DNA from: Actinoplanes siamensis
GTDB lineage: Bacteria; Actinomycetota; Actinomycetes; Mycobacteriales; Micromonosporaceae
Direction of reading: 5' to 3'
Length of the DNA stretch: 64,000 nucleotides
Assembly: GCF_016862395.1 (NCBI RefSeq)
Contig: NZ_BOMW01000002.1
Span: 62,001 to 126,000, forward strand
The number at the start of each line of letters is the position of its first letter. Positions within the stretch are counted from its first letter, which is position 1. Made by a program: the position numbers and the translations under genes. This document shows, in pieces, positions 1-7,953 of this stretch. The notes beneath the pieces are model-generated. The model saw nothing but the letters and a program-made list of their open reading frames with translations, did not search any database and was not told the DNA's origin.

Positions 1-112
1 CCAGCCCGGCGACGACGAACAGGACCCCGCCCACCGCGGGCCACGGCGCGGGCAGCAGCGCCGGCAGCGGCAGGCCGGCGGCGAGCAGAACGGCGAAACG
101 CCTGGTGATCAT
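1..112 (-). CDS. DUF58-type protein, N-terminal fragment
   Basis: Only the first 37 codons lie in the window; the gene runs off the left edge. They encode a short basic start (MITRRF) followed by two hydrophobic stretches (about residues 7-20 and 26-37), as in the two N-terminal membrane spans of DUF58 proteins. Its ATG shares one base with the moxR stop codon (TGATG), so the two are translationally coupled. The DUF58 call rests mainly on position: moxR is almost always followed by a DUF58 gene. The conserved DUF58 domain itself is outside the window. Confidence 0.6.
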   Translation of the reverse strand, partial: MITRRFAVLLAAGLPLPALLPAPWPAVGGVLFVVAGL

Positions 113-1074
113 CAGCGCGGCGCCGGCACCGCGGTCAGGAGCGAGGCCAGCACCGACTCGACGGTGATGCCGTCCAGTTCGGCGTCGGCGCGCAGCCGGA
201 CCCGGTGCCGCAGGGTCGGCAGGGTGTAGCCCTTGACGTCGTCCGGCACCACGTAGTCGCGCCCGTTCAGCCAGGCGTGCGCCTTGGCGACGGCGAGCAG
301 CGCCGTCGCGCCGCGCGGCGAGGCGCCCAGCTCCAGGGCCGGGGCGACCCGGGTGGCCCGGCAGATGTCGACGATGTAGGCGAGGACCGGGTCGGCGACC
401 TGCACCCGCTGCACGGCGGCGCGGCCGGCGGCCAGGTCCGCGGCACCGGCCACCGCGGTGACGCCGGCCGCCTCGAGGTCGCGGGGGTCGAAGCCGTTGT
501 GGTGCGCGCGCAGCACGTTCAGCTCGGCGTCGCGTTCCGGCAGCGGGACGCTCAGCTTCAGCAGGAACCGGTCGAGCTGGGCCTCCGGCAGCGGGTACGT
601 GCCCTCGTACTCGATGGGGTTCTGCGTCGCGGCGACCAGGAACGGCTGCGGCAGCGGCCGGGCGGTTCCGTCGACGCTGACCTGGCGCTCCTCCATGGCC
701 TCGAGCAGCGCGGCCTGGGTCTTCGGCGGCGTCCGGTTGATCTCGTCGGCGAGCAGCAGGTTGGTGAAGACCGGGCCGGCGCGGAAGTTGAAGGCGGCGG
801 TCCGCGCGTCGTAGACCAGCGATCCGGTGACGTCGCCGGGCATCAGGTCGGGGGTGAACTGCACCCGCTTGGTGTCCAGGTCCAGCGCCGTGGCCAGGGT
901 CCGGACCAGCAGGGTCTTGGCGACACCGGGCACGCCCTCGAGGAGCACGTGGCCACCACAGAGCAGCGCCACCACGACGCCGCCGATCACCGCGTCCTGG
1001 CCGACGACGGCCTTGCCGACCTCGGTGCGCAGCCGGCCCAGGGCGAGGCGGGCTTCTTGGGCGTCGGGGGTCAC
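112..1074 (-). CDS. MoxR-family AAA+ ATPase
   Basis: A 320-residue AAA+ ATPase of the MoxR family, cytoplasmic chaperone-like ATPases that act with DUF58/VWA partners on membrane or secreted targets. Walker A GVPGVAKT is at residues 47-54, Walker B LLLADEI at 106-112 and sensor-1 ATQNP at 149-153; the length is typical. I chose the GTG at 1074 because it overlaps the upstream stop as GTGA; the open frame continues further 5' but that part is Arg/Pro-rich and unlike the family. It is fourth in a five-gene operon (membrane protein, DUF4129, DUF4350, MoxR, DUF58) joined by 1-4 base overlaps. The client is unknown. Confidence 0.95.
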   Translation of the reverse strand: MTPDAQEARLALGRLRTEVGKAVVGQDAVIGGVVVALLCGGHVLLEGVPGVAKTLLVRTLATALDLDTKRVQFTPDLMPGDVTGSLVYDARTAAFNFRAGPVFTNLLLADEINRTPPKTQAALLEAMEERQVSVDGTARPLPQPFLVAATQNPIEYEGTYPLPEAQLDRFLLKLSVPLPERDAELNVLRAHHNGFDPRDLEAAGVTAVAGAADLAAGRAAVQRVQVADPVLAYIVDICRATRVAPALELGASPRGATALLAVAKAHAWLNGRDYVVPDDVKGYTLPTLRHRVRLRADAELDGITVESVLASLLTAVPAPR

Positions 1075-2330
1075 GGCTGGTCTCCTTCGAATCCGGTGAT
1101 CTCGCGTACCAGGTGCTGTACGGCGTTCGCGGCCGAGACCAGCTCGGCGTCGTTGTCGGGGCGGAAGCCGGCAAGGACCTCCCGGACGTCGTCCACCTGG
1201 TAGCCGGCGCTCTCGGCGATGTCCTCGACGGTGGCGCCGGCGGGCAGGCCGAGGTGCGCGGTGATCCGCCGCCGCGCCGCGGCCCGCAGGATGTCCAGCG
1301 ACTCCTCGCGCGCGTGGGCCCGCTGGTAGAGGCGGGCGTGCCCGAGCATGGTCTCGTCGGCCGGGACCCGCGACGGCAGCGGCTCGGCGACCGGCGTGCC
1401 CAGTCGCCGCGCGGCCGCCGCGGCCAGGGCCAGCAGCGCCAGCCCCAGCAGGGCCAGGGTGGCCCAGAGGGCCGGCGGGAACGCCTCGGCCAGCGGGTTC
1501 GGCTGGTCCGGGCCCTGTGCCCGATCGGCGGGCGCGGCGTCGCCGGGGTCGCCCGGGGCGCCGGTCTCCCGCGGGGTCTGGCCGGTGCTCGGCCCGGCGA
1601 ACGGCGTCTCGGTGGACCGGCTCGACGGGGACGGGCTGGGCGACGGCTGGACGTCTCGGTGGTGCACGTCCAGCCAGACCACCCGGGAGGTCCGGGCGAG
1701 CAGGCCGGCGGCGAGAGCGCCGTTGCCGTGCTCGTCGATCCGGTCGTTGCGGAACGGGTCGGCCGCGCCGACCGCGGTGATCGTCAGCCCGCCCCAGGTC
1801 GTGGTCAGCAGGGCGCCTGCGTAGCAGGGCGCCGTGGCGTAGCGCAGCCGGCCCACCGCGGCCGGGCCGGCCGCGGTGGCGACCGGGTCCGCGCACCCGG
1901 CGTCGATCACAGCGGTGGTCCAGAGGTGCTCGCCGTCCTGCCGGATCGGCCAGTCGGTCCGGGCCAGCGCCGCCTGCTCCGGGCCGACCAGGACGACCCG
2001 GGTGCCGGCGGGCAGCCCGTCGAACCGGCTCAGCCGGTCCAGATCGGCCAGTCCGGGGGTGGTGACCAGCAGGGTCGCGTCGCCGTCGCTCGTCGCGGCG
2101 AGCGCGCCGGCGGTCGACGTCTCCCGGACCACTGCCACGCCGCGCCGGCGCAGCCGGTCCGCGAGCTTGCTGGAGCCGATACCGGCGGAGCTGGCCGGGG
2201 ACAGGAAGTCGGCGTCGGCCGGGTCGGGCTGCTCGGCCGCGTGCACTAGCAGCGTCCCGGTGATCAGCGTGACCAGCACGGCGAACGGGATCGCGACGCG
2301 CAGCCAGCGCCGGTCCCGCCTGGTCGTCAC
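1071..2330 (-). CDS. DUF4350 domain membrane protein
   Basis: A 419-residue protein with one N-terminal membrane span (about residues 12-31), an extracytoplasmic DUF4350-type domain (about 45-210), a Ser/Pro/Thr-rich linker (about 230-285) and a second span near 287-309, followed by a cytoplasmic tail. DUF4350 proteins are regular partners of MoxR/DUF58/DUF4129 operons; their biochemical role is not known. It starts with GTG and overlaps both neighbours by four bases (GTGA), indicating strict translational coupling. Confidence 0.85.
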   Translation of the reverse strand: MTTRRDRRWLRVAIPFAVLVTLITGTLLVHAAEQPDPADADFLSPASSAGIGSSKLADRLRRRGVAVVRETSTAGALAATSDGDATLLVTTPGLADLDRLSRFDGLPAGTRVVLVGPEQAALARTDWPIRQDGEHLWTTAVIDAGCADPVATAAGPAAVGRLRYATAPCYAGALLTTTWGGLTITAVGAADPFRNDRIDEHGNGALAAGLLARTSRVVWLDVHHRDVQPSPSPSPSSRSTETPFAGPSTGQTPRETGAPGDPGDAAPADRAQGPDQPNPLAEAFPPALWATLALLGLALLALAAAAARRLGTPVAEPLPSRVPADETMLGHARLYQRAHAREESLDILRAAARRRITAHLGLPAGATVEDIAESAGYQVDDVREVLAGFRPDNDAELVSAANAVQHLVREITGFEGDQP

Positions 2331-2959
2331 TGGGCGCCTCCCGGCGGTGTCAGGGAGGCGCGCACCTCGGCGGTGAGACTACGCATCCGCTCGTCGTGCC
2401 CGGGAGACGCCTCCCGCCGCCCGTACCAGATCTCCGAGAAGATCTCGGTGGCGCCGCCCAGCGGCGCCCGCACCACCGGGCGCCGCGCCGACGCGTCAGC
2501 GGTCAGCTCGGCCGCCGTGGTGCCCGGCTGCGGCGTGATCACACCGGCCCGGATCAGGTCGACGACGGTCTCCCGCAGCCGTTCCCGGATCGCCTCGGCA
2601 TAGCGGCCCTCGGCCGCGAGACGATCCGCGAGCGAGAGGCCGCCCGGCTCCGGCTCGGCGAGCGGAGCGGGTGGCTGGGTGGCGGGCCGCGGCGCGGCGG
2701 CCGGCGCCCACCTGGCTTTCGGCCTGCGGCGCCACCGGGGCAGCCGCAGGCGCAGGGGTACGCGGGGAAAGCGCCACCGGGGCAGCCGCAGGCGCGGAAA
2801 CCGGAACCGTGGCATCCCCGGCATCCGCCGCGGAACCCAGGCCGGATACCAGTACCAGAGCACCGCCACCAGGCCGGTCAGCGCGAACAGCACGAGCAGC
2901 ACCCACTGCGGCGACAACCGGTTCAGCAGCCATCCGACGAACTCGTCGTACCCTCTCAC
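2327..2959 (-). CDS. DUF4129 domain membrane protein
   Basis: A 210-residue protein. One membrane span lies at about residues 12-33, followed by a striking Arg/Pro/Phe/Leu-rich segment (about 43-73) built from short RFPR/RLPRW-like repeats, then a Pro/Ala linker and a C-terminal DUF4129 domain (about 105-205) containing RYAEAIRERLRETVVDLI and the IWYGRREA motif. The GTG start at 2959 overlaps the preceding stop as GTGA. DUF4129 proteins accompany MoxR systems; the domain probably faces the cytoplasm. The repetitive basic stretch is unusual and might contact lipid head groups (inference). Confidence 0.85.
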   Translation of the reverse strand: MRGYDEFVGWLLNRLSPQWVLLVLFALTGLVAVLWYWYPAWVPRRMPGMPRFRFPRLRLPRWRFPRVPLRLRLPRWRRRPKARWAPAAAPRPATQPPAPLAEPEPGGLSLADRLAAEGRYAEAIRERLRETVVDLIRAGVITPQPGTTAAELTADASARRPVVRAPLGGATEIFSEIWYGRREASPGHDERMRSLTAEVRASLTPPGGAQ

Positions 2960-3822
2960 CGCGCGGTCACCAGCACGGCCGTCTCGTCCTCGCCGCGCGC
3001 CCGGCTGCGGTTCAGCGCGATGTCCAGCCCCTCGGTCCGGATCCGCGCCTCGACCAGCAGCACCGCGTCCAGGCAGCCCAGCGCCGCGTACGCCGCGGTG
3101 TTCGCCACCACCCAGGCGCCGGGCACCGCCCAGTCCAGCCAGCCGGCCTCGGTCACGTCCCACGCCAGCAGGTCGGCGACCGCGATCCAGCCCAGGCCCA
3201 GCGCGAACCGGATCGCCAGCCAGCTCAGGTAGCCCAGGATCCGGATCCGGGCGACGCGCAGGCCACCGCGCGCCGACAGAGCGACCGAGCGGAACAGGGC
3301 CACGAACGGGTTGCCGGTCCGCTCCATCGCGAGGATCGGGGTGGCCAGGCCGGTCAGCGCGTAGAGCGCGATCACCGCGACCAGCCCGGCGTAGGCGGCG
3401 GGCCAGGCGATCCCGGCCAGCACGGCCGCGACCAGCAGGGACGCCAGCACGGGGGTACGGCGGAACAGCTCGCGATGCGTCGCGGCGCGCCCCAGCAGCG
3501 CCGGCGCCACGGCCGCCCCGGCGAACGCCGCGAGCAGCGTCACGATCGCGACCTCGGTGGCCAGCCCGGTCGCCACGATCCGCCACCAGGCGTCGAAGTT
3601 CCACGAGTCGAAGAGGAAGAACGGCGGCTGCAGCGGGACGGCCCGGCGCATCCCGGTGAGCAGCCACTGCTCGCCCGCGGCCAGCAGCGCCGCCATGCTC
3701 AGCAACGGCAGCGCACGCTGCCGCACCAGCGCCACCGCGCTGTCCAGCGACTCCCCCGCGGTCGTGCCCCGCAACGGCAGGATCGCCGTCTGCCGGCGCG
3801 ATCCCGCCGCTTCTCCCCGCAT
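2956..3822 (-). CDS. Polytopic membrane protein, first gene of the MoxR operon
   Basis: A 288-residue integral membrane protein with about five or six hydrophobic segments and no catalytic motif I recognise. It resembles the membrane proteins that often head actinobacterial MoxR/DUF58/DUF4129 operons. I start it at the ATG at 3822 rather than the in-frame ATG at 3831: a TAGGAT hexamer at 3830-3835 lies exactly seven bases upstream of 3822, the leaderless arrangement used by many genes here, and it overlaps the earlier ATG. Its stop overlaps the next start as GTGA. Confidence 0.8.
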   Translation of the reverse strand: MRGEAAGSRRQTAILPLRGTTAGESLDSAVALVRQRALPLLSMAALLAAGEQWLLTGMRRAVPLQPPFFLFDSWNFDAWWRIVATGLATEVAIVTLLAAFAGAAVAPALLGRAATHRELFRRTPVLASLLVAAVLAGIAWPAAYAGLVAVIALYALTGLATPILAMERTGNPFVALFRSVALSARGGLRVARIRILGYLSWLAIRFALGLGWIAVADLLAWDVTEAGWLDWAVPGAWVVANTAAYAALGCLDAVLLVEARIRTEGLDIALNRSRARGEDETAVLVTAR

Positions 3823-3829
3823 GGCGGGC

Positions 3830-3835
3830 ATCCTA
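3830..3835 (-). promoter_or_regulatory. -10 element for leaderless MoxR operon
   Basis: TAGGAT on the minus strand, seven bases before the ATG at 3822. This implies that transcription starts at the start codon and that the whole MoxR operon is driven from here. Confidence 0.6.
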
Positions 3836-3906
3836 GAAGACCGGTCCGGCAGCTTCGCCGGCCCCCATGACCAGCAGCGGAGCCGCCGGGACGCCGGCGG
3901 ACCGGA

Positions 3907-4641
3907 TCACCGGGACGGCACGGAGCGTGCGACGCGGAATCCGACGTCCTCGATCCGCAGGTCGGGATGGCTGCGCCGGCGCACCGAGGCCCGGCAGCTC
4001 CACTTCTCGTCGAACCAGCCGCCGCCGCGCAGGACGCGGTAGTCGCCGTACACCTCGGCGTCGTAGACGTCCCAGCACCAGTCCCAGACATTGCCCAGCA
4101 TGTCGTGGAATCCCCAGGCGTTGGCCGCCCGGGTGCCCACCTCGTGCGGCCGTTCCCCGGAGTTCCCCCGGTACCAGGCGATCTCGTCGAGCTCGCCGTA
4201 GCGCGGCCCGCTGCTGCCCGCCCGGCAGGCGTTCTCCCATTCCGCCTCGGTCGGCAACCGGTATCCGTCCGCCGTCCGGTCCCATTCCCCGCCGTTGCGG
4301 TAGACCGGGGTGAGCCCTTCCCGCTCGGACCGGGCGTCGCAGTACCGGATGGCGTCCCACCAGGACACACTTTCCACAGGCAGCCGTCCGCCCCGGGCGC
4401 TGCCCGGCCATTCCCCGGTCACCGCGGCGTATTCCGCCTGGGTGACCGGCACCGCCCCGAGCAGATAGGAATCGACATCGACAACCCACGATCGCTGCGT
4501 ACGGCGGTCCGACAGCCGCACCGATGCCGCCGCCACCTCGATCAACGATCCGGCCCGCACATCCACGACGGGAATCCTGCACCATCGGCGGGGCGCGTCG
4601 CGACCGGCCGCGGGCGTCTCGGGGAACGACAGGTGTGACAT
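3907..4641 (-). CDS. SUMF1 / formylglycine-enzyme-fold protein, probably not a sulfatase activator
   Basis: A 244-residue cytoplasmic protein covering the SUMF1 fold: PVTQAEYAAVTG (65-76), LPVESVSWWDAIRYC (88-101), YRLPTEAEWENACR (127-140), GNVWDWCWD (183-191), RGGGWF (205-210) and VGFRVARS (233-240). True aerobic formylglycine-generating enzymes need two cysteines five residues apart near the C-terminus. Here only Cys216 is present and the first position is acidic, so it is more likely a binding or accessory member of the fold. Start ATG 4641; a TACCCT hexamer on the minus strand lies about 17 bases upstream. It is divergent from the HAD gene. No sulfatase lies nearby. Confidence 0.8.
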   Translation of the reverse strand: MSHLSFPETPAAGRDAPRRWCRIPVVDVRAGSLIEVAAASVRLSDRRTQRSWVVDVDSYLLGAVPVTQAEYAAVTGEWPGSARGGRLPVESVSWWDAIRYCDARSEREGLTPVYRNGGEWDRTADGYRLPTEAEWENACRAGSSGPRYGELDEIAWYRGNSGERPHEVGTRAANAWGFHDMLGNVWDWCWDVYDAEVYGDYRVLRGGGWFDEKWSCRASVRRRSHPDLRIEDVGFRVARSVPSR

Positions 4642-4690
4642 CGGCGACACCGCAGGGTACGCTGCCTCGATTTGCGACGGCTGGGGTGGC

Positions 4691-5449
4691 ATGGAACCGC
4701 GGGTGATACTGCTCGATCTGGACGGCACGCTGCGGGAGCGCGGCGAGGTGGTGCCCGGCGCCGCGCAGGCCATCGTGGAGCTGCGGCGCGCCGGGCACAC
4801 CGTGCGGGTCTTCACCAACACGGACTCGCGGTCCGAGGCCGCCCTGGTCCAGCGCGTCCGCCGGGCCCGCATCCCGGTCGCCCTCGGCGAGGTGTTCACC
4901 CCCGTCGTCGCCGCCAAACGCCTGCTCACCCCGGACAGCCGGGTGCTCGTGCTGGCCGACCCGGAGGTCCGCGACGATCTGGCCGGGCACGCGCCGCCGG
5001 CCGGCGACCCGACCCACGTGATCGTCGGCGACTGCCGGCAGACCCTCGACTACCCGGGCCTGGACGCCGCTTTCCGGGCCGTCCGCAACGGCGCGGAGCT
5101 GCTGGCCCTGCAGCGCGGCCGGTACTTCCGCGCCGCGGACGGCGACCACCTGGACACCGGCGCCGTCGTCGCCGCCATCGAGTACGCCAGCGGCCGGTCG
5201 GCCCGGGTCCTGGGCAAGCCCAGCCCGGACTTCTTCCGGCTGGCCGCCGCGGCCCCGGCCGGCCGGGTCTGGGTGGTGGGCGACGACCGCACCACGGACA
5301 TCCTGATGGCCAACGAGGCGGGCGCCACCTCGGTCCAGGTCCGCACCGGCAAGTACGCCGACCAGCGGGCGGCCGGGGACCTCCCGCGGCCCGTCCACGT
5401 CATCGACTCGGTGGCGGACCTTCCGGCTCTGCTGGCAGCGCAGCCGTGA
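4691..5449 (+). CDS. HAD-superfamily phosphatase (NagD-like, subfamily IIA)
   Basis: A 252-residue soluble HAD hydrolase. Motif I is DLDGT (nucleophile Asp9, acid/base Asp11), motif II is FTNTD (41-45), motif III is the Lys of LGKPSPDFF and motif IV is VVGDDRTTDI near residue 200. The C2-type cap between motifs II and III and the overall length fit the NagD/4-nitrophenylphosphatase group, which removes phosphate from small metabolites; the substrate cannot be told. The ATG follows a GGGGTGG ribosome site. Its last 50 bases overlap the convergent RidA gene. Confidence 0.85.
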   Translation: MEPRVILLDLDGTLRERGEVVPGAAQAIVELRRAGHTVRVFTNTDSRSEAALVQRVRRARIPVALGEVFTPVVAAKRLLTPDSRVLVLADPEVRDDLAGHAPPAGDPTHVIVGDCRQTLDYPGLDAAFRAVRNGAELLALQRGRYFRAADGDHLDTGAVVAAIEYASGRSARVLGKPSPDFFRLAAAAPAGRVWVVGDDRTTDILMANEAGATSVQVRTGKYADQRAAGDLPRPVHVIDSVADLPALLAAQP

Positions 5450-5834
5450 GGTCCACCTCGACCAACTGGCCCGGGTAGCCCAGCGACGCCACGCCGAGCA
5501 GGGTGCTGGCGGTGCTGAACGCCGGCGCCAGCTCGGACGTGTTCAGCTGCTCCCAGACCGCGGACAGCACCCGGCTGTCCGGGCTGACCACGTAGATCAC
5601 CGAACGCACCACGTCGCCGGGCGTGGCGCCGGCCGCCGACAGCACCGCCAGGCAGTTGGCGATCACCTGGGCGGTCTGCGCGGCGTGGTCGCCCGGCTCG
5701 CCGACCACCGAGCCGGAGCGGTCCAGCGGGCACTGCCCGGCCAGATGCGCCAGCCGCCCCGCCGACGAGATGGTGACGTGGCTGTAGCCGGCGGTCCGGT
5801 GCACGGTGTCCGGATTGAGCTTCGAGATCGTCAT
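5400..5834 (-). CDS. RidA-family (YjgF/YER057c/UK114) protein
   Basis: A 144-residue member of the RidA family, which hydrolyses reactive enamine/imine intermediates released by PLP enzymes, or performs related deaminations. Visible landmarks are AHLAGQCPLDRSGSVVG, the ANCLAVLSAAGATPGDVV helix and the C-terminal LVEVDLTAALP strand. I do not see the classic catalytic Arg of RidA itself (the C-terminal strand reads LVEVDL), so it may be an Rid2-7-type member. It is second in an operon with the DUF402 gene (ATGA overlap). Confidence 0.85.
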   Translation of the reverse strand: MTISKLNPDTVHRTAGYSHVTISSAGRLAHLAGQCPLDRSGSVVGEPGDHAAQTAQVIANCLAVLSAAGATPGDVVRSVIYVVSPDSRVLSAVWEQLNTSELAPAFSTASTLLGVASLGYPGQLVEVDLTAALPAEPEGPPPSR

Positions 5835-6442
5835 CCCAGGGATCCTTCCGGGAACCGGGGCAACGGCCAGTCCGGGGACGGCCGGAAACCGGTGAACGTG
5901 TCGTCGAACGGGAACTCCCCGGCCTCGACCAGCTTGATCAGCCGGTCCCCCTCCGCCCGGATCTCCGCCGCCGCGGCGCTGCCGAAGTACAGCGGGTGGC
6001 CGGTGAACGCGGCGAACTCGTCGGTGTCCTTCCACTCCCACTGCCGGTCGGGTGTCACCACGATGTCGAGCACCAGGTCGGTCGTCTCGACGCCGTCCCG
6101 CTGCCGCACGAACGGTTTCTCGAGGTTGATGTACCACCCGGTGAAGGCTCCGTCGCGGAAGAACCACCACACCGACCAGCCGGCCGCCGGGGGCATCAGG
6201 ATCAGCACGTCGTTGCCGCGCCAGTGGTGCAGCGTCAGCTTCGGGTCCCGCATCAGGTCCGGGCTGACGTCGTGCGTGTTCCGGCCGTCCACATCGACCA
6301 ACCGGGCGAACTCGCCGCCCTCCGGCGCCCACAGCAGCAGCCCGGCGTCGTCGTCGCGGACCACCCGCATCGGCTGCGCCCAGGTGCGCCACGGTCCGCG
6401 GCGGTATCGGCGTACCACGATCTGCCCGGCCTCGAATCGCAT
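5831..6442 (-). CDS. DUF402 domain protein
   Basis: A 203-residue DUF402 protein. The family includes FomD-like nucleotide hydrolases and other small phosphatases with a beta-barrel fold binding divalent metal. Conserved features are the aromatic-rich strand WSVWWFFRDGAFTGWYINLEKP followed by the acidic DLVLDIVVTPDRQWEWKDTDEF stretch, where FomD-type enzymes place metal ligands. It is first in a two-gene operon with RidA. A TAGGCT hexamer six bases before the ATG indicates a leaderless message. Substrate unknown. Confidence 0.85.
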   Translation of the reverse strand: MRFEAGQIVVRRYRRGPWRTWAQPMRVVRDDDAGLLLWAPEGGEFARLVDVDGRNTHDVSPDLMRDPKLTLHHWRGNDVLILMPPAAGWSVWWFFRDGAFTGWYINLEKPFVRQRDGVETTDLVLDIVVTPDRQWEWKDTDEFAAFTGHPLYFGSAAAAEIRAEGDRLIKLVEAGEFPFDDTFTGFRPSPDWPLPRFPEGSLG

Positions 6443-6448
6443 GCCGGC

Positions 6449-6454
6449 AGCCTA
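6449..6454 (-). promoter_or_regulatory. -10 element, DUF402-RidA operon
   Basis: TAGGCT on the minus strand, six bases from the ATG at 6442; leaderless geometry. Confidence 0.5.
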
Positions 6455-6716
6455 GGAGCAGGCTCAGCGGCAGCCCGCAAGGAGGGTGTCGCTCAGCCCG
6501 CACTGGTAGGGCATCTGCTCCGGGCCGCTCCCCAGCCGGCCGGTCAGGTGGACCAGCACAGGTCGCGGTCCGGATCGGGCAGGCGTTGGCGCGCGTCGCA
6601 CCACGCGGGAACCGGACGAGCTGAAAAACCTTCCCGGTACGCACCGGAAACGTCGACGACCGTCGATCGTGAAGCCCGCGACCGGAAGCCGGCTGGTCCG
6701 ATGAGCACGGAACCGG

Positions 6717-6722
6717 TAGGGT
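6717..6722 (+). promoter_or_regulatory. -10 element upstream of the glyoxalase-fold gene
   Basis: TAGGGT, exactly seven bases before a GTG at 6730, matching the leaderless promoters elsewhere in the window. Confidence 0.5.
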
Positions 6723-6729
6723 CGGCCAC

Positions 6730-6786
6730 GTGAACACCGGACCGGCACACAGCCACGCACGGATCGGCGACCCGGTGGATCGCTGA
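6730..6786 (+). CDS. Possible leaderless 18-residue ORF
   Basis: GTG start seven bases after a TAGGGT hexamer, then 18 codons and TGA; the peptide reads MNTGPAHSHARIGDPVDR. The only support is the promoter-to-start geometry. It may be a leader peptide for the gene at 6863 or simply the first bases of that gene's untranslated leader. Confidence 0.25.
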   Translation: MNTGPAHSHARIGDPVDR

Positions 6787-6862
6787 CCCCCGCCCGTTCG
6801 GCACGTGGACCGCCTGCGCCCGCAGGTCCCGTCCCGTCCGAACGCATCGAGAGGTCAGCAGA

Positions 6863-7237
6863 GTGCCCGCCACCTTCAACCACACCATCATCGCGTCCAA
6901 GGACCGCCAGGAGTCGGCCCGGTTCTACCGGGACCTGCTCGAGGCGGCGGAGGCCCCGTCCTGGGGCCCGTTCACCAACCTCCAGCTCGATCAGGGCGTG
7001 CTGCTGCAGTTCGCGGAGCCCCCGGTGGAGATCCAGATGCAGCACTACGCGTTCCTGCTCGACGACGAACTGTTCGACCGGGCCTACGAGCGGCTGCGGG
7101 AGCGGGGCGTCACTCACTGGGCCGATCCGCAGATGCGCCGCCCCGGCGAGATCAACCACGAGCACGGCGGCCGGGGCGTTTACTTCAAGGACCCGGCCGG
7201 TCACGCCGTCGAGCTGATCACCCGGCCGTATCTCTGA
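6863..7237 (+). CDS. VOC (glyoxalase/bleomycin-resistance fold) protein
   Basis: A 124-residue single VOC domain. The N-terminal strand FNHTIIASKDRQESARFYRDLL carries the usual first metal-ligand His, and the C-terminal GVYFKDPAGHAVELIT carries the second His and the Glu of the VOC metal site. These proteins are dioxygenases, isomerases or metal/drug binders; the exact role is open. GTG start with AGAGG about eight bases upstream. Its last 20 bases overlap the convergent methyltransferase gene. Confidence 0.85.
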   Translation: MPATFNHTIIASKDRQESARFYRDLLEAAEAPSWGPFTNLQLDQGVLLQFAEPPVEIQMQHYAFLLDDELFDRAYERLRERGVTHWADPQMRRPGEINHEHGGRGVYFKDPAGHAVELITRPYL

Positions 7238-7925
7238 CCGGCGCCGGGCGTCCACATCGGCGATCCCCGCCGGTGTGGGCGTCCAGCGCCGGTCTCTCGA
7301 AGACCGCCCTCCACCGCACCAGCAGCCTCGAACCGGGCGCGTGCAACTCCTCCACGGACACCTGACGCAGATCACCGGACGCGAAGGCGTCGATCTCCGC
7401 CCGGGTAAGCGGCCAGGGCGGCCCCTCCCCCGGCGTGTCCGTCGCCGCGGCGGCCAGAACCAGCAACCTGCCGCCGGCCGCGACGAACCCGCCGGCCGCC
7501 CGGATCGCCCGGGTCCGGATCCGCGCCGGCAGCGCCTGCACGTTGTTGCTCTCCAGGACCAGGTCGAACGCGCGATCCCAGTCCCGTGGCGGGTCCAGCA
7601 GGTCGGCGACCCGGTAGTCCACAGGCGAGTCCGGGTGCCGCTCCCGCGCCACCGCGATCGCTGTCGCCGAGATGTCGAACGCGGTCACGGCATACCCCAG
7701 GGTGGCAAGGTGTTCGGCATCCCGGCCCGGGCCGCAGCCGACCACGAGCGCCCGCCGGCCGGCGCCCCCGGCGAGTGGGAACTCCCGCAGGTTCACGCTG
7801 GCCGCCGCCACGTCCCAGGGCACCACCGCGCGCCCGGCGCGGGCCTGCGCGTAGAGCCGCTCGAACCATCCGGTCGCGTCCCCGCCCGCCAGCGACTCCA
7901 CCGCCAGCCGCCGCACGTCGGTCAT
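7218..7925 (-). CDS. Class I SAM-dependent methyltransferase (TPMT-like)
   Basis: About 235 residues: a short helical N-terminus with GDATGWFERLYAQA, then motif I ALVVGCGPGRDAEHLA, acidic motif II AVTAFDISATAI, VADLLDPP and DLVLESNNVQAL. The pattern fits the thiopurine-methyltransferase-like branch that methylates small thiols or metalloids (family knowledge; substrate unknown). I prefer the ATG at 7925, where family similarity starts; an in-frame GTG at 7988 would overlap the deformylase gene by 35 bases. It lies just downstream of def on the same strand, probably co-transcribed. Confidence 0.8.
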   Translation of the reverse strand: MTDVRRLAVESLAGGDATGWFERLYAQARAGRAVVPWDVAAASVNLREFPLAGGAGRRALVVGCGPGRDAEHLATLGYAVTAFDISATAIAVARERHPDSPVDYRVADLLDPPRDWDRAFDLVLESNNVQALPARIRTRAIRAAGGFVAAGGRLLVLAAAATDTPGEGPPWPLTRAEIDAFASGDLRQVSVEELHAPGSRLLVRWRAVFERPALDAHTGGDRRCGRPAPVRDTAG

Positions 7926-7953
7926 CGAGGGACCGCCCGGCGGCGTACGCCGA

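Larger units (their letters stand above)
6443..6862. other. Non-coding interval with one promoter-like site
   Basis: I see no conserved gene. The notable content is a TAGGGT hexamer at 6717-6722 on the plus strand, which could drive either the small frame starting at 6730 or, with a 133-base leader, the glyoxalase-fold gene at 6863. Confidence 0.5.

Noticed and set aside
112..1896. A 594-residue version of MoxR beginning at 1896
   Set aside because: The N-terminal 270 residues are Arg/Pro/Gly-rich antisense-type sequence overlapping DUF4350; the GTGA overlap at 1071-1074 marks the real start.
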